From the NCBI GenBank assembly GCA_017165825.1, contig CM029384.1:17421067-17485066 (forward strand): a stretch of 64,000 nt of DNA. The letters run 5' to 3'. The notes below the pieces were generated by a model. The model saw nothing but the letters and a program-made list of their open reading frames with translations, searched no databases and was not told the DNA's origin. A program made the translations under genes and the position numbers. Shown in pieces: positions 12,266 to 23,800 of the stretch (within the stretch, counting starts at the first letter, position 1; each line of letters begins with the position of its first letter). This stretch comes from Hepsetus odoe (taxonomy: Eukaryota; Chordata; Actinopteri; Characiformes; Hepsetidae).

Positions 12266-12385
12266 TGGGCAGCAGTGGCCTAGTGGTTAGGGTGTTGGGC
12301 CACATGATCGGCGGATCGGGGGTTCGAACCCCTTCCCAGTGGGTTGCCCTGAGGTACCCTTGAGCAAGGTGCCGTCCCTGTCACG
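12266..12385 (+). repeat. tRNA-derived SINE, 5' half
   Basis: Well preserved head (GGCCTAGTGGTTAGGG, then GGGGGTTCGAACCCC) and middle (CCCTGAGGTACCCTTGAGC). It stops at GTCACGCTCC, where a different repeat begins. Confidence 0.85.
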
Positions 12386-12500
12386 CTCCTCCCTGCGATG
12401 GGCTGGCGACCTGTCTGGGGTGCGTCCCCTATCCTCGCCCTGTGTGCGCTGGGTTGGACACCGGTGCGACCCTGTTTGGGACAAGCAGCAGATAATGGAT
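12386..12500 (+). repeat. LINE-3'-end-like repeat fused to a SINE
   Basis: Starts CCTGCGATGGGCTGGCGACC and ends GATAATGGATGG, matching the end of the family at 685-900. It directly abuts the SINE half on its left, giving a chimeric unit. Confidence 0.6.
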
Positions 12501-12547
12501 GGTATATGGTGTCTAGAGCTGCCCCTTGTTTTGTCAGGTTTCCATAA

Positions 12548-12630
12548 AGCTGGTCTCGAATCCCAGACCAGAAGGTTGCTCTCAGGTACCCTTGAGCAAG
12601 GTACCATTCCAATCACTGCTCCATGGGTGA
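12548..12630 (+). repeat. tRNA-derived SINE fragment
   Basis: Middle part only: TCGAATCCCAGACCAGAAGG through CCCTTGAGCAAGGTACC to ATCACTGCTCCATGGG. Confidence 0.75.
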
Positions 12631-12754
12631 CATTATGTACACTGTGTACAATTATTTTGAGAAATGATTTTAATCCAGTGCTATCAGTCAATCCAATGTT
12701 AAACCCGAAACCTGAATGTTGTACAAAGGAACCGAGTGTGAATGTTCTCAGGAG

Positions 12755-13440
12755 ATACATGTGTGCACAATTATTAGGCGACTATTAGTGCGCAGAATAA
12801 TTACACAACTAAATGAAAAAGGAAACTTTTCCCCATCTTGCTTGTTTATTTTCATGTTAAAGTGAGAAAAAACAAACTCAGCATTTACAAATAAACATTT
12901 ATGACATAAACAAAGCAGCGAGCAATAAAGCCACACTTCTTTTCAAGAAGTCATAATCCTTTCATTCACGGACTCGGTCAGTTTCTTGATGTTTACCATC
13001 AACTTTTTGTGCAGCAGCAAACAAAGCCTGCCACACACTGTTCAGAAAGGTGCACTGTTTTCCTTCCCCATAAATCTCCCGTTTCAGAAGGTCCACAAGT
13101 TCTCAACAGGGTTCATCTTTAAGGTCTTTACCGGCCACACAGTGGAGAACTTCCATGCATGCAATGGAGCATGATCCTGCATAAAAATCTTCTTGAAATA
13201 TTCTGCCTTTTTCCTGAACCACTGCTTGAAGAAAGTGTCTTCTAAAAACTGACAATAGGTTTGGGAGCTCATTTTAAGCCCATCTTCAACCTAAAAAGGT
13301 TTAACTAGCTCATCTTTAATAATTCCAGCCCATACCAGTACTCCACCTTCAACCTGCTAGAGACTAACTCTGGACTCTATGCCCATTACTGATCCAATAA
13401 ATATGGAATGATCTATATCTCTGGTCACAATTCAGGACAT
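12755..13440 (-). mobile_element. Decayed Tc1-like transposon
   Basis: The minus strand carries Tc1 transposase fragments: the catalytic-region motif IFMQDHAPLHAWKFST (fish consensus MQDNAPSHA), MNPVENLWTF near the DDE glutamate, and further on EGKQCTFLNSVW. Frameshifts and stops break it. The low-coordinate end has an inverted-repeat-like ACAATTATTAGGCGACTATT at about 12767. The high-coordinate boundary is estimated. Confidence 0.75.
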
Positions 13441-13544
13441 CACAGCTAAAAAAAAAATAATAATAATAAAAAAAAAATAATTATATATACATATACACAC
13501 ACAATCCAGATTTGAAAACTGGATTGTTTCAGTAAAAGTCCCAA

Positions 13545-13735
13545 TATTGTTGTACACACATACATTCGTCAGCCTTACAGTAACACCACCAGCCTAATAT
13601 TGTGTTGGTCACCTTTAAGTCATCAAAGCAGCTCAGACCCATTGAGACAAACTCTACAAGACCTCTATGTTCTTTAGCATCAAGGTAAAACATTCCTGAG
13701 CATTTTTTTTTTTTTTTTTGCCAGTGTGGCACAGT
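13545..13735 (-). mobile_element. Tc1-like transposon fragment (transposase C-terminus)
   Basis: Minus-strand reading HRGLVEFVSMGLSCFDDLK corresponds to the decayed end of a second Tc1 family (consensus HRGLVESMPRRVRAVLAAKG). It is a different family from 12755-13440. Confidence 0.6.
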
Positions 13736-14326
13736 GCATTATACTAAATGAGGAAGAAATATACAGTCGCCAAATCAAGGCCAAATCATTTTTCAGTGCA
13801 AAGCAAAAAGAACGTTTGGGTTTGAGATTAAAAGATGAAGGAGATAAGAGATCAGACTTTCACCTTCTATTACCTGTTATCAAGTTTATAGTTTATACAA
13901 TCATTCTAACAGTTCATACCTGTGTAACAACAAGTAGCCTCTCATGTTCCCAGACTTACAATATGCTAATCCTAGTAGCTTGTTTAAGAATGCTACTTAA
14001 ACAAGATACTTTTATCAAGCATTATCTCCTCTCACACTGAGGATTACACGAGAATGTTAGTGCGAGAAAGACATCACATGTAGCAGTATTTGACGATCGC
14101 GATTTACCAAAAAATGAGGAGTACAGAGCTCTCTGCTGGTGACAGCCCAGCACTGCGTAACTCATAAGGCCACTTTGCTAATTTTAAGTGAGAGAAAAAT
14201 GTTCCCCCTTGGGGTGTAAAAGCTCTCAGTAAGCTGCCAAATCAGCTTCTGCAGTGCATAAAAAAACAAAGCAGTAAGCAGAAGGAAGATAGAGTTGTTA
14301 ATGACAGAAGACCACCAGCTGGCAGC

Positions 14327-14332
14327 TTTATT
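14327..14332 (-). terminator. tedc2: Polyadenylation signal of tedc2
   Basis: AATAAA on the minus strand, 204 bp past the tedc2 stop, the first good signal downstream. Confidence 0.65.
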
Positions 14333-14535
14333 CGTGCTTCATCAGAGCAGCTGCAGGCTCTCGGATCCCAGCATTTAACACAGTAGATAAGAGGCATTTG
14401 AGCAAACATCTGTTAGACACATGCACTCACAAAAAGTATTTTTTTCTTTGACATTAAAGAGGCCCCCACTCATTTCTCAGGGTCCTAAAAGTTCTAGTTC
14501 TAAGTGAATCTGTGCTGCATGACAACAGCTGGTCA

Positions 14536-17500
14536 CTATTGAGCAGCAAACCTTGATTGTGTTTGATCTGGATTGGAGTCCAAAACCAGAGCGGGAAAAT
14601 GTGTACCGCCCTCTCCAAGGAGCGAGTAAAGTCCACGTAGTGCAGCGGCACTGGGACGCTTAGACTGTTGAGGGGTCAGATGGTGTGCAAGAGTATCAGA
14701 CATGGCCTGCAAGGAGGTTAAAAAAAAAGAGAGAGATGGACAAAATGTAAATAAAAGTAAACACACCTAGAAATTTTTTCAATTAATATTTTTGCCATTT
14801 TAATCTTAGTCTCTGAGAGGGGTCCTACCTAATCGCTCTTGAATGAGCTGATATTGAACTATTCCCATACATAAAAGAGACACTTCTGTAGATTTAAAAA
14901 TATATTACATTATCTGCTGTGTCAAAACCTAGCAGCTCCTCAGATTACACAAGGTTCTTCCACAGCAGAGTACAAACTTAAAAGTAAAAACAAGTTTTTT
15001 TTTTTTTTTGTTTTTTTTTAAATACTACTTCAGGAGACCGACAGCATTTCACGGCTTCTGTTCTGCTTTCTCCATGTATCTATGACTCATTTTGTTCACA
15101 TAGAAATTAGTTAATAAGCATTACAAGTGTATTAATAAAAATTAAGTAATTGAAAGAAATTAATAGAGGCTATGTAAGCATGTTAAAAGGTTTTTACATT
15201 TTTTCTCCTGCTACTAAATAATCCAAAGTAGAAGAAATATGTCCCTCATTTATAAAAACCCTTTTTAATCTCAATTTACAACAAATAGGAGAATAGAAAT
15301 CAATATTATTGTAAGTGTAAAATCCTCTATATTGTGTTTTAATTTCAAGAATATCCACGGCAATTTAGGAGCTTGCATGAACAGGAACCTAGAATAAATT
15401 CGTAGTTCCTCAGTGCTTAAATAAATAGTCAATGTCTCACATCAGTGAGAAGATTGACATGTAGGTGTATCTGACATAAGGTCTGACCTGGTGGAGGTGG
15501 ATCTCAAGCTGCAGTTGATCTACTCGCAGCCTCAGAGTGTCCAGCTCTTTTAACTCATGTTCAGTGCTGTAGAACAGCATTGGGGGCAGGCACGACTCCT
15601 CTGGGTCACCCCACTGACCCCTCTTCTGGAGTGGACACGGTGACCAACTAACCTTCCTCTCCTGCTCTGAACAAAGCACAATACAATTGAAAGTGACTAT
15701 TTTGTCATTGTGAAACAGTACAGCACAGCACAGCACACAGTGAGACACAACAAAATTCAACCTCTGCTTTTCACCCATACACACCATGCAGGAGGGGGCA
15801 GCTATTTAAAGTGCCCTGGGAGCAGTGATAGGACAGTACCTAGCTCAACCTTAGGGCAACTTACTGGTCTGGGATTCGAACCCATTACCTTCAGATCCTG
15901 GAGTCCTGGGGTTAGTCCCCAACAACTAGGCCATCGTTGCCACATTTCAGGACGAATCAATAAATTTTTCCATTATCAACATTTCTCGATATTTGGAGAG
16001 ATCTGATTGGACTGAGATGTTGAGATTTTGAAGGGCAAGTCAACAACTTGAAACATTCACTTCAAACTATTCCAGAACATTTCTTGCAATGTGGCAAAGA
16101 ACATTATCCTGAAAGAGGCCCCACCACTTGAAAAGATTAATGCCTTTAAAAGAGTAGTACGTTCATTTTTTGGATAGGTGCTATGTATCCAAGCAACAGC
16201 CAATTGAATGCCAGGATCAGAGGTTTTCCAGCAGAACATTGCCCAGAGCATCACATTGCATTTGCTGGCTTGCTTTGCGTAAGTGTCTCATAACAAGATA
16301 ATTAATGTCATTCATTTACCCGACAGTGACTTTAGTGTTGGATTCATGCAGCTGATCTGTATGCACTGTTACTATAGGAACAAAACTTGTCTCCGAAAAA
16401 GGAACTTCACAGAAGAAGGAAAAACATTAACTTTCAATGCAAGTAAAAGTATCCAGATGGTTATCTAAGCAATTTTGGATAATTAATATGTTAATAAAAT
16501 TTTGGCACAGTGTGAATGGCAGCTGGCATTTTCAAACTATACCGAACATAAAAAAATGACAAATAGGTTGAAAGAAGGCTTCATTCCAAAAATAATTTTT
16601 TTGCAACGATTATCTATTTTTTATAATTATTTTTTTAATACTATCTCTACTATATATCACTTTATCGTAATCCAAACTATGTTTCCCCCGACTTTCATCT
16701 ACCTCTATAATTACCTGTTTTAAGATGATCTGCATGCTTAATGGTTTTGGCCATCATTCCTTCCAGTCCCTCCAGCATTAGAAGAGATTCATACTCCCTC
16801 TTCAGTGTTTCTGTATAAAAATACAGCATATTGGACAACGGATCACACGACGGAAGAGTTCATTACTTACTTACCAAACAGCTTCTCTGACATTAAAGGA
16901 TTCCCAGATCATTGAATTTTTAAAACCAGTATGCACTCTCGTACACTTCCACACTCTTCCCCATTTCTCTTTTAGCCCCCTCTCTGCTTTTGAAGAATCT
17001 GATACCTGGATCCTTGCCCTGTCCCGAAGGCTGACGGCTCTGGAGCACGGCATGGTAGCAGTGAATCAGGTCTAGCCCTAGCTGGGTCAGTGTGTCCAAC
17101 TCTGCTCCTCTGGCTGCTGAATGGCCAGAAGGCTGACCCATCTGGAACTGACACAGTGAAGGCTCAAGCCAAGAAATGACATCTGCCATTTGGAATAAAA
17201 CATACTCTTCTTCTGCTTCTTCCCCTTATTCTAAAACCAACTTGCTAAAATTCCAATAAATAATTATTCAGTGACTACGTAATCTATAGTTCTGAGCAAC
17301 TCAATTCTCCTTAAAGATACAGTGTAGAACAATTGGACCCTCTAGCAAGCTTTGGTCATTTGAAGGGTTCATTAATTTAATCATTTGTATAACTGGCTGT
17401 ATAAAAGACAGAATTCTTTTAAGAAAGAATGAAAAAACTATTAATAGTCCTCTGCTCATAACACCACACTGGGAGCAGCTCTTGACACAGCATCTCAGCC

Positions 17501-19308
17501 AGTTATCCCATACAGGTTCTCAGTCATTCTGCATTCTAATGTTTTGGGAATAAAAACATTTGGAGTCAAATAAAAGAGGCATGCTTGTTGTCAATATAAA
17601 ATGTGAATATCCTTGGTATTACTGAGCCAAACAAATATGTTGACGCTGAAAAGTCATGAACTGGACTGCACTTTAAGCCATGATATTGTGCTATAAAGCT
17701 GTGTCAACTGTGCTCTCCACAGCTTGTCAAATTTCTATTCCAGGGAAGAGTTCATTTTCTTCAAAAGTTAAAAAGTTTTTGGAAGGATACAGTGCTGGTA
17801 ACTCTCTCCTTAAAGTGGGTTCGCTCCGGTACAGGTTTGGAGTGTCGGGTCAGAACTTTACTCCACAGACTGATGATAAAAATGCAATAGACAATTTGAA
17901 AAGTGATGAAATAGGTATTTAACTACAGCAATTCTGCATCATAATACATTGATAATTCATGAAAGGAGGGGCCTGTTTCTTACTGTAGGAGAGTTTAGCT
18001 CAGAACAAACATACTGACCTGTTATTTTTGGCTCTTTGTGCGCTCCATAATGGTAACCACGGAGAGGGCACCCTGCAGCACAACAGCACCAAATACTGAT
18101 CAGTTCTAAACAAGGAGCTACAGTGTTGAATTCAATCAGAAGGGGTTAAGCTCACCACTGTTCTCTTAGAGGGGACACTTGACTTTTAGTTTTTAATTCC
18201 TTGCCCTCAGAAGGTGGAGGTACTATAATCTTCTCATTATGAGAATCTTTCAAAGGAGCAGCTGGCTGACAGGACTTCTTTCTCATTTTTTCTGCTCCCA
18301 GTATCTGTACTGAAGAAGGTCTTGATGACAGCACTGTCTTTCTGCCAGTTGGCTGAGCAGATTGTCTTCTCTTAACCAGAACAGGTTGCGTATGTGGAGG
18401 GCCGCGTACGGCGACGCCTTTCAATGATCCTCCTCGTCGAGCATTCCCTTGCACCTCAGTGGATGATGGTAACTTGTGTGGTCTCATTTTATCTGCATCC
18501 TTAACAGTGTTTTTAATAGCTACCTTGCTTTGACTGGTGTGGATGGTCTTGGGAGGTTTTTTTTCTTCCAAATCTGCACCAAGGTTTCTGGGCACAGCAG
18601 AGCTGCTTCGAACTTTCAAGGCCTTTTTCAGAACTCGCTCCAGTAGCTCAATCTCCTGTCGCTCTTTTGGAGAGATATCTAGGAACATGCACATTAGAAA
18701 GATTCATGAGATTCATAGTAGATGGTGTTGTGAAACAGCACAACACACGTTAACCATAACGCAACTTCTGCTTCTCACCCATACACACACGTGCAGCAGG
18801 GGGCAGTAATGGGGACGGTACCTTGCTCAAAGGTATCTCATGGCAAGTCGCTGGGATTTGAACCCACAACCTACCGATGATGGGGCCTAGTCCCTAACCA
18901 CTAGTGTCCCAGTTAGATGATCTGTATAATTCATGTTTACATGGTGAAAAATGAAGTGACAATGGAGAAATGCATTCATTCTTTTTAAACAGGCCTGGCT
19001 GGACTTTCTCTTAACTCTCTCTTACCCTCCTCTTTGACTTCAGAGCTGCTTGGTTCGTCTGTTCCACTGATGTTTACAAGCACTGTCCTGCAAAACACGA
19101 GTGGGTGTGAATTAAAGAGACACTTTCTTTTGGAAATATTCCGAAACCTGGTTTGCTCTTTAATGAATCCACCGTACATGGAGCGTAAAATGTCTCTGCA
19201 CTGGCGGATCTTCTCCGTGAGCTTTGCCTCTTCTGCTTTGCACAGTTTGATAGCTTCGTCCACAAACACCAACAGCTCAGGAGAGGAAATTTGCGGCAAC
19301 GCAGCCAT
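14536..19308 (-). CDS. tedc2: Tubulin epsilon and delta complex protein 2
   Basis: TEDC2 works with TEDC1 and delta/epsilon tubulin to keep centriolar triplet microtubules stable. Exons, 5' to 3': 19026-19308, 18156-18678, 18019-18072, 17791-17869, 17006-17147, 16715-16810, 15488-15666, 14536-14706; all phases close, giving about 508 residues (human about 433). Matches to human TEDC2: the N-terminal helix after MAALPQ; KERQEIELLERVLKKALKVR opening exon 2 (human DLKELEFLTQALEKAVRVR); SLWSKV in exon 4; REYESLLMLEGLEGM in exon 6 (human QEYRCLLTLEGLQAM); LFYSTEHELKELDTLRLRV in exon 7; and LRGLYSLLGEGG in the last exon. Exon 2 encodes a low-complexity basic, Ser/Pro-rich linker. Exon 1 holds an in-frame 60-nt stretch (19088-19147) that begins GT and ends TTTTGCAG, so it may be spliced out, giving 488 residues. 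The gene is divergent from cfap70, with starts 470 bp apart. Confidence 0.9.
15687..15942 (-). repeat. tRNA-derived SINE in tedc2 intron 6
   Basis: Near full-length copy in the same sense as tedc2. Its 3' tail (AGTCACTTTC type) ends about 20 nt before the splice acceptor of the exon at 15666. Confidence 0.9.
16040..16290 (-). mobile_element. Tc1-like transposon fragment (transposase core)
   Basis: The minus strand reads MLWAMFCWKTSDPGIQL, matching the conserved VMLWAMFCWETLGPGI block of a fish Tc1 family, then drifts out of frame. It is intronic in tedc2 and probably from the same family as 13545-13735. Confidence 0.7.
18726..18910 (-). repeat. tRNA-derived SINE in tedc2 intron 1
   Basis: Reverse copy missing part of the middle; ends at CCTAACCACTAGTG. 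Confidence 0.8.
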
Positions 19309-19777
19309 AAAAGACCAAGAAAACAGCCGTGCCACCAGATGAAAAGCCACAAAAGACGGCCTAACTGTCAAACTTCAACGGCACTTCTACTAAACTCGTC
19401 CACCATCTGCTTCAAAGCTGCCCGCCAGTCACGACAACTCCCCCGAGTCCCGCCATATTTACCCTACAGTTACACTTTTCCACAACTTTCTGCCGCGTCA
19501 CTTCGCAGACTGAGGGTTCAGGTGTCTGTAACGACACGCGCTTTTGTTTCACAGAGCTCGCTTAGAACCCAAAACGTTCAAAACAGCAGCCTGAGTCTGT
19601 GCTCCTCCAGCGGAAGTGCGCCTGGTTCTCGCCCCGAAACGCGAGCAGCCGTGATATCGCGAGAAGACGCCGTCGCCATGGCAACGCGTGCACGCTTTGA
19701 GTGGAGGCCGTTTAGGAGCGGATTAAACAGCAGATTTCCATGAAATGTTCAGCTTTTGCTCCTTCTGAGTTTTCAGC
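19309..19777. promoter_or_regulatory. Bidirectional tedc2/cfap70 promoter with RFX X-box
   Basis: The two start codons point away from each other across 469 bp. A perfect X-box (GTCGCC-AT-GGCAAC, fitting GTNRCC N0-3 RGYAAC) lies at 19672-19685, about 90 bp before the cfap70 ATG. RFX2/RFX3 bind this motif in promoters of ciliary genes. A CpG-rich stretch with TATCGCGAGAAG lies just before it. No TATA box is seen, as is usual for such promoters. Shared RFX control is inferred from the motif and from the ciliary role of both products. Confidence 0.75.
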
Positions 19778-20738
19778 ATGGAGCCTTATCAAGGACGGAC
19801 TAGTGTCCCCGTGCGCGTGACGGTGCTGCGTGGAAATCATTTGGTGAGATTTAGGATTTTTGATTTTGTCTGTGTGCCAAAACTTGTCAGAAAGATCAGA
19901 ATTACGGGTAGAAGAATGACCAAAGTCATGAGGACTAACACGATGATACCATCTATATACATACATACATACAGACAGAGAGACAGAGAGATAGTCAGAC
20001 AGACAGATAGAGAAAGACAGACAGATACATAGATAGACAGATAGATAGACAGACAGACAGACTGATAGATAGGTAGACAAACAGATAGATAGACAAACAG
20101 ATAGACACATACATAGATAGACAGACAGACAGATAGACAGACAGATAGATAGATAGACAGATAGAGAGAAGATAGACAGACAGACACATACACAGTCAGA
20201 TAGATAGATAGATGGACAGACAGACACATACACAGATAGATAGATAGACAGGTAGACAGGCAGACAGATAGATAGACAGACAGACACATACACAGACAGA
20301 CAGATAGATAGATAGACAGGCAGACAGAGAGGTAGACAGACAGACAGATAGATAGATAGACAGGTAGACAGATAGATAGACAGACAGACAGATACATACA
20401 CAGATAGATAAATAGATAGACAGATAGATAAATAGAAAGACAGACAGATGCATACACAGATAGATAGACAGACAGACAGACAGATAGATAGACAGACAGA
20501 TAGATTAGATAGATAGATTAGATAGATAGATAGATTAGATAGATTGAAAGATAGATAGATAGACAGACATACAGATAGATAGATGGATAGACAGACAGAT
20601 AGACAGACAGAAAGACAGACAGACAGAAATAGGTAGATAGGTAGGTAGATAGATAGGTAGGTAGGTAGATAGATAGATAGATAGATAGACAGATAGATAG
20701 ATAGACAGACATACAGATAGATAGACAGACAGACAGAC

Positions 20739-20807
<69 letters not shown>

Positions 20808-23800
20808 TTGAGTTTGAGACCCCTGACATACACAAAGTTATTTCTTTACAAGGGAGCCATTTGGAGCTCAGTCTTATTAAAACCGTTAAACCGCATGTGC
20901 TTCTTGGCCGATTCATAATAATAACCAAATGATTGAATAACTTTACAGAGACGTGATAAAAATGAGCCCTTTCTCAGCTTTGTACAAGCTGAATTTAACG
21001 GGATCGTGTTGGGAGAGTCTCAGAAGCTGGATGTGCCTGTGAATGAGAGTGTGAATTACAGCTTCACCTGTGGCTTTGAATGTTCAGAAGTCGGCCCTAC
21101 TCTGGATGACCTGGCGCACAAACCTGTAATATGTGAGTCCACATATTCCACATTCTTACTACACATTACTTCGATTGTTGCTCCTTTAGCCAGCCAGCAA
21201 GCAAATCAATCAACTATTTACTCCTTTTTTTTTTATTTCCTTTTCCAAATTATCTGTTTACATTTCAGTCTGGCGTTCACAAATCTCACTTATTTCTAAA
21301 TTTAGAAATCCTCAGTGTATTTTTCATCTCATTGCAAATCATTCCATAAAACAGATTACAGGCACTGCTGTGAAGAAGTATTGGCCTTCTTTCTAACTTC
21401 TTCTAGCGCCACAGAAATAAATGCACAAGACTACCTGATTAAACACACAGTCTTCAAAGGATTTGGGATTTATGAAAGGACCAAACTCACAAATACTAGA
21501 GATCACCCATGGGAAAAAGTAGTTTCCCCCTAAGTCACTCAGTTAATGAACCAATGAACCAAATTTAATGAATGATGGGTCAAATTAGGCTAGCAATATC
21601 TGAGACCGATTCCTGCCAGCCCTGTAGAATCTAGATATCCCTTCAATACCTTTTTAGTAGTTTGGATTTTCCTAGAAGATCTTAACAAACAGCACATTAT
21701 GCTTTGATCAAAAGAAATTCCAAAAAGAAAGTTTTTGAACTAAAACAGGAAATGGTTACGAAGCATTCTCTCAATCTTCAGGACTCCAACACCGTAAGAG
21801 CTATCATCTCCAAATTGAGTAAACCCATTTAAAACTCACAGGACTCAGAAGAACATCAAGGAGCTGACGGCCTCACTTAGCTAAGATGAGATCCACAGAA
21901 CAACATCAAGGCGAAAACAACTGCTAAGCAAAAAATGCCTTGAATACCTTTTGCCAAGAAACTTCATGATTACCTCTACATTTTTTTGGATAATGTGAGC
22001 TAATATAATCCCATCTGTGGCGTTCCGTTCACTTAAGCATCCTTCATTTGATTTCTGTTTGTTTGGAAGGCTTTCACTGGAAGGGCTTTTGGAAACATAT
22101 ACTCTTAAGATAGAAAAGCCAAAAGAATGCTTTCGTATTCCTAAAGAACCCTCCAGTGGATCTTTGTAAGATGTGAAGCAGGTTTAAGTTTCAGGAACGT
22201 CCACATGATTGGAACAGTGTGTATCAGTTAAAGATTCGTTCATCAAGACAAGAACCGTAACGCATGTTTTGAAAGAGTGTATCTGTTCTTGTGACTCAAT
22301 AGTAACAGTGATTGAAGTTTTACCAAAGGAGAAAAAACAGAAAGTAGAGAAGACTTCTGTTTTGGGCCAGGCAGTTGTGGACTTGCTCCCTCTGTTGCAT
22401 GGTAAGAAAAGATTTTATTTCTCGTTTCATTCACATAAATCTTAACAAAAGGAGTTATTTGAGCAGAAGTGCTTGGTAACTAGGTCTCTCCCTGTTACGC
22501 AATACTAGCAAGCCTGGAGGATGAAGTCTAATGCAGTGGTGCCTTGACTTACAAGCGTCCCAGCTAACGAATTTTTCGAGATATGAACTGTCTCTCGGTC
22601 GTTTATTTGCTTTGAGTTGAGAGCTAAAATTCGGGTTACGAGCCAGCTTCAGATACCCACCTCAGTGGACAACGTCCACCCAGCATCCCTTGACTTACTC
22701 GTTCACTTTAAGCGGTTTCCTCGCAGTGGAAGCGTCAGTGTTGTGCTCGTATTTGTGCTTGCAGTTATTTTGCAAATCTTCCTTTTTCCAACCATGTGTC
22801 TGAAGAAAGTGAGTGTGAAGGACAGCGCTGAGAAGAAGAAGCAGAAGATGTGCATTGAATCAAAGAAAGAAAAAAAAACATGACCAAGGTGTGCGTGTAG
22901 TCGACTTGAGGAAGCAGGACGAGCGCAGCACTTCTGCAATCTGCACCTGACACAGACCACATTGGACAGGTTTTTATCAAAAACCCTCCTGTGAAAGTGA
23001 GTAAAGCGTGGCGAAACGGGCAGAAATCAGCCAGTAAGATTCAGTTATTCAGTTCGGCCTTTCTCCTGCACTTTCGTCAGCATCTTCAAGTCGTCAGATC
23101 TCCAAGGCAAATGCTGTACATTATACTTAATAAAATCAGTTTATTGCAGTACATTCTATTGTATTGTGGGTCCGTAACGGTTGAATGGCATTTCAATTCA
23201 TTTCAACGGGGAAAATTGATTTGACATACGAGTAATTTGAGTTACGAGCTCCGTCAAGGAACAAATTAAACTCGTAAGTCAAGGCACCACTGTACATGCT
23301 TCTGCTGAGGTTTTATACACAATGTAAAACACGACACGCTTGGAGGAGATCTTTAAGTTGGTGGGGCAGCGGAGGCCTAGTGGTTAGGGAGTTGGGCATG
23401 GGATCGGAAGATTGTGGGTTCAAACCCCTTCCCATTAGGTTAGGTACCCTTGAGCAAGGGACCGTCCCCGTCACTGCTCCCTGGCCGCTTTCAATAGCTG
23501 CCCACTGCTACATGGTGTTTGAATGCATGCAGAGGTCCAATTTCGTTGTGGTTCACTGTGTGCTGTGCTGTGACCTTGCAATGACAAGGGTTGTCACTTT
23601 CACTTCACTTTCACTTAACTTCCAATTGTGTTGCCTAATTGTACGTTCACGCTGGGAGCAACAAGAACAGTAATAACCGCTCTTGTTGTTCTGCTGGTGC
23701 ACCCATCTTCTGATGGTCGCTTTCCGTAGGATATCCTGCTATGTAACAAGGCTCAAATCATGTCAAACTGGTTTCTTGACCACAACTATGCATTGAAATG

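Noticed and set aside
12280..12788. Open frames of 110-157 codons
   Set aside because: They run through SINE and LINE-tail sequence; recurring peptides such as TAPCSRVPQGN come from the SINE itself.
17680..17922. 80-codon plus-strand open frame
   Set aside because: It overlaps, on the opposite strand, a phase-correct tedc2 exon (17791-17869) that matches human TEDC2.
19712..20928. Long minus-strand open frames up to 373 codons
   Set aside because: They are YLSI/CLSV repeats read from GATA/GACA microsatellite DNA, open in several frames at once.
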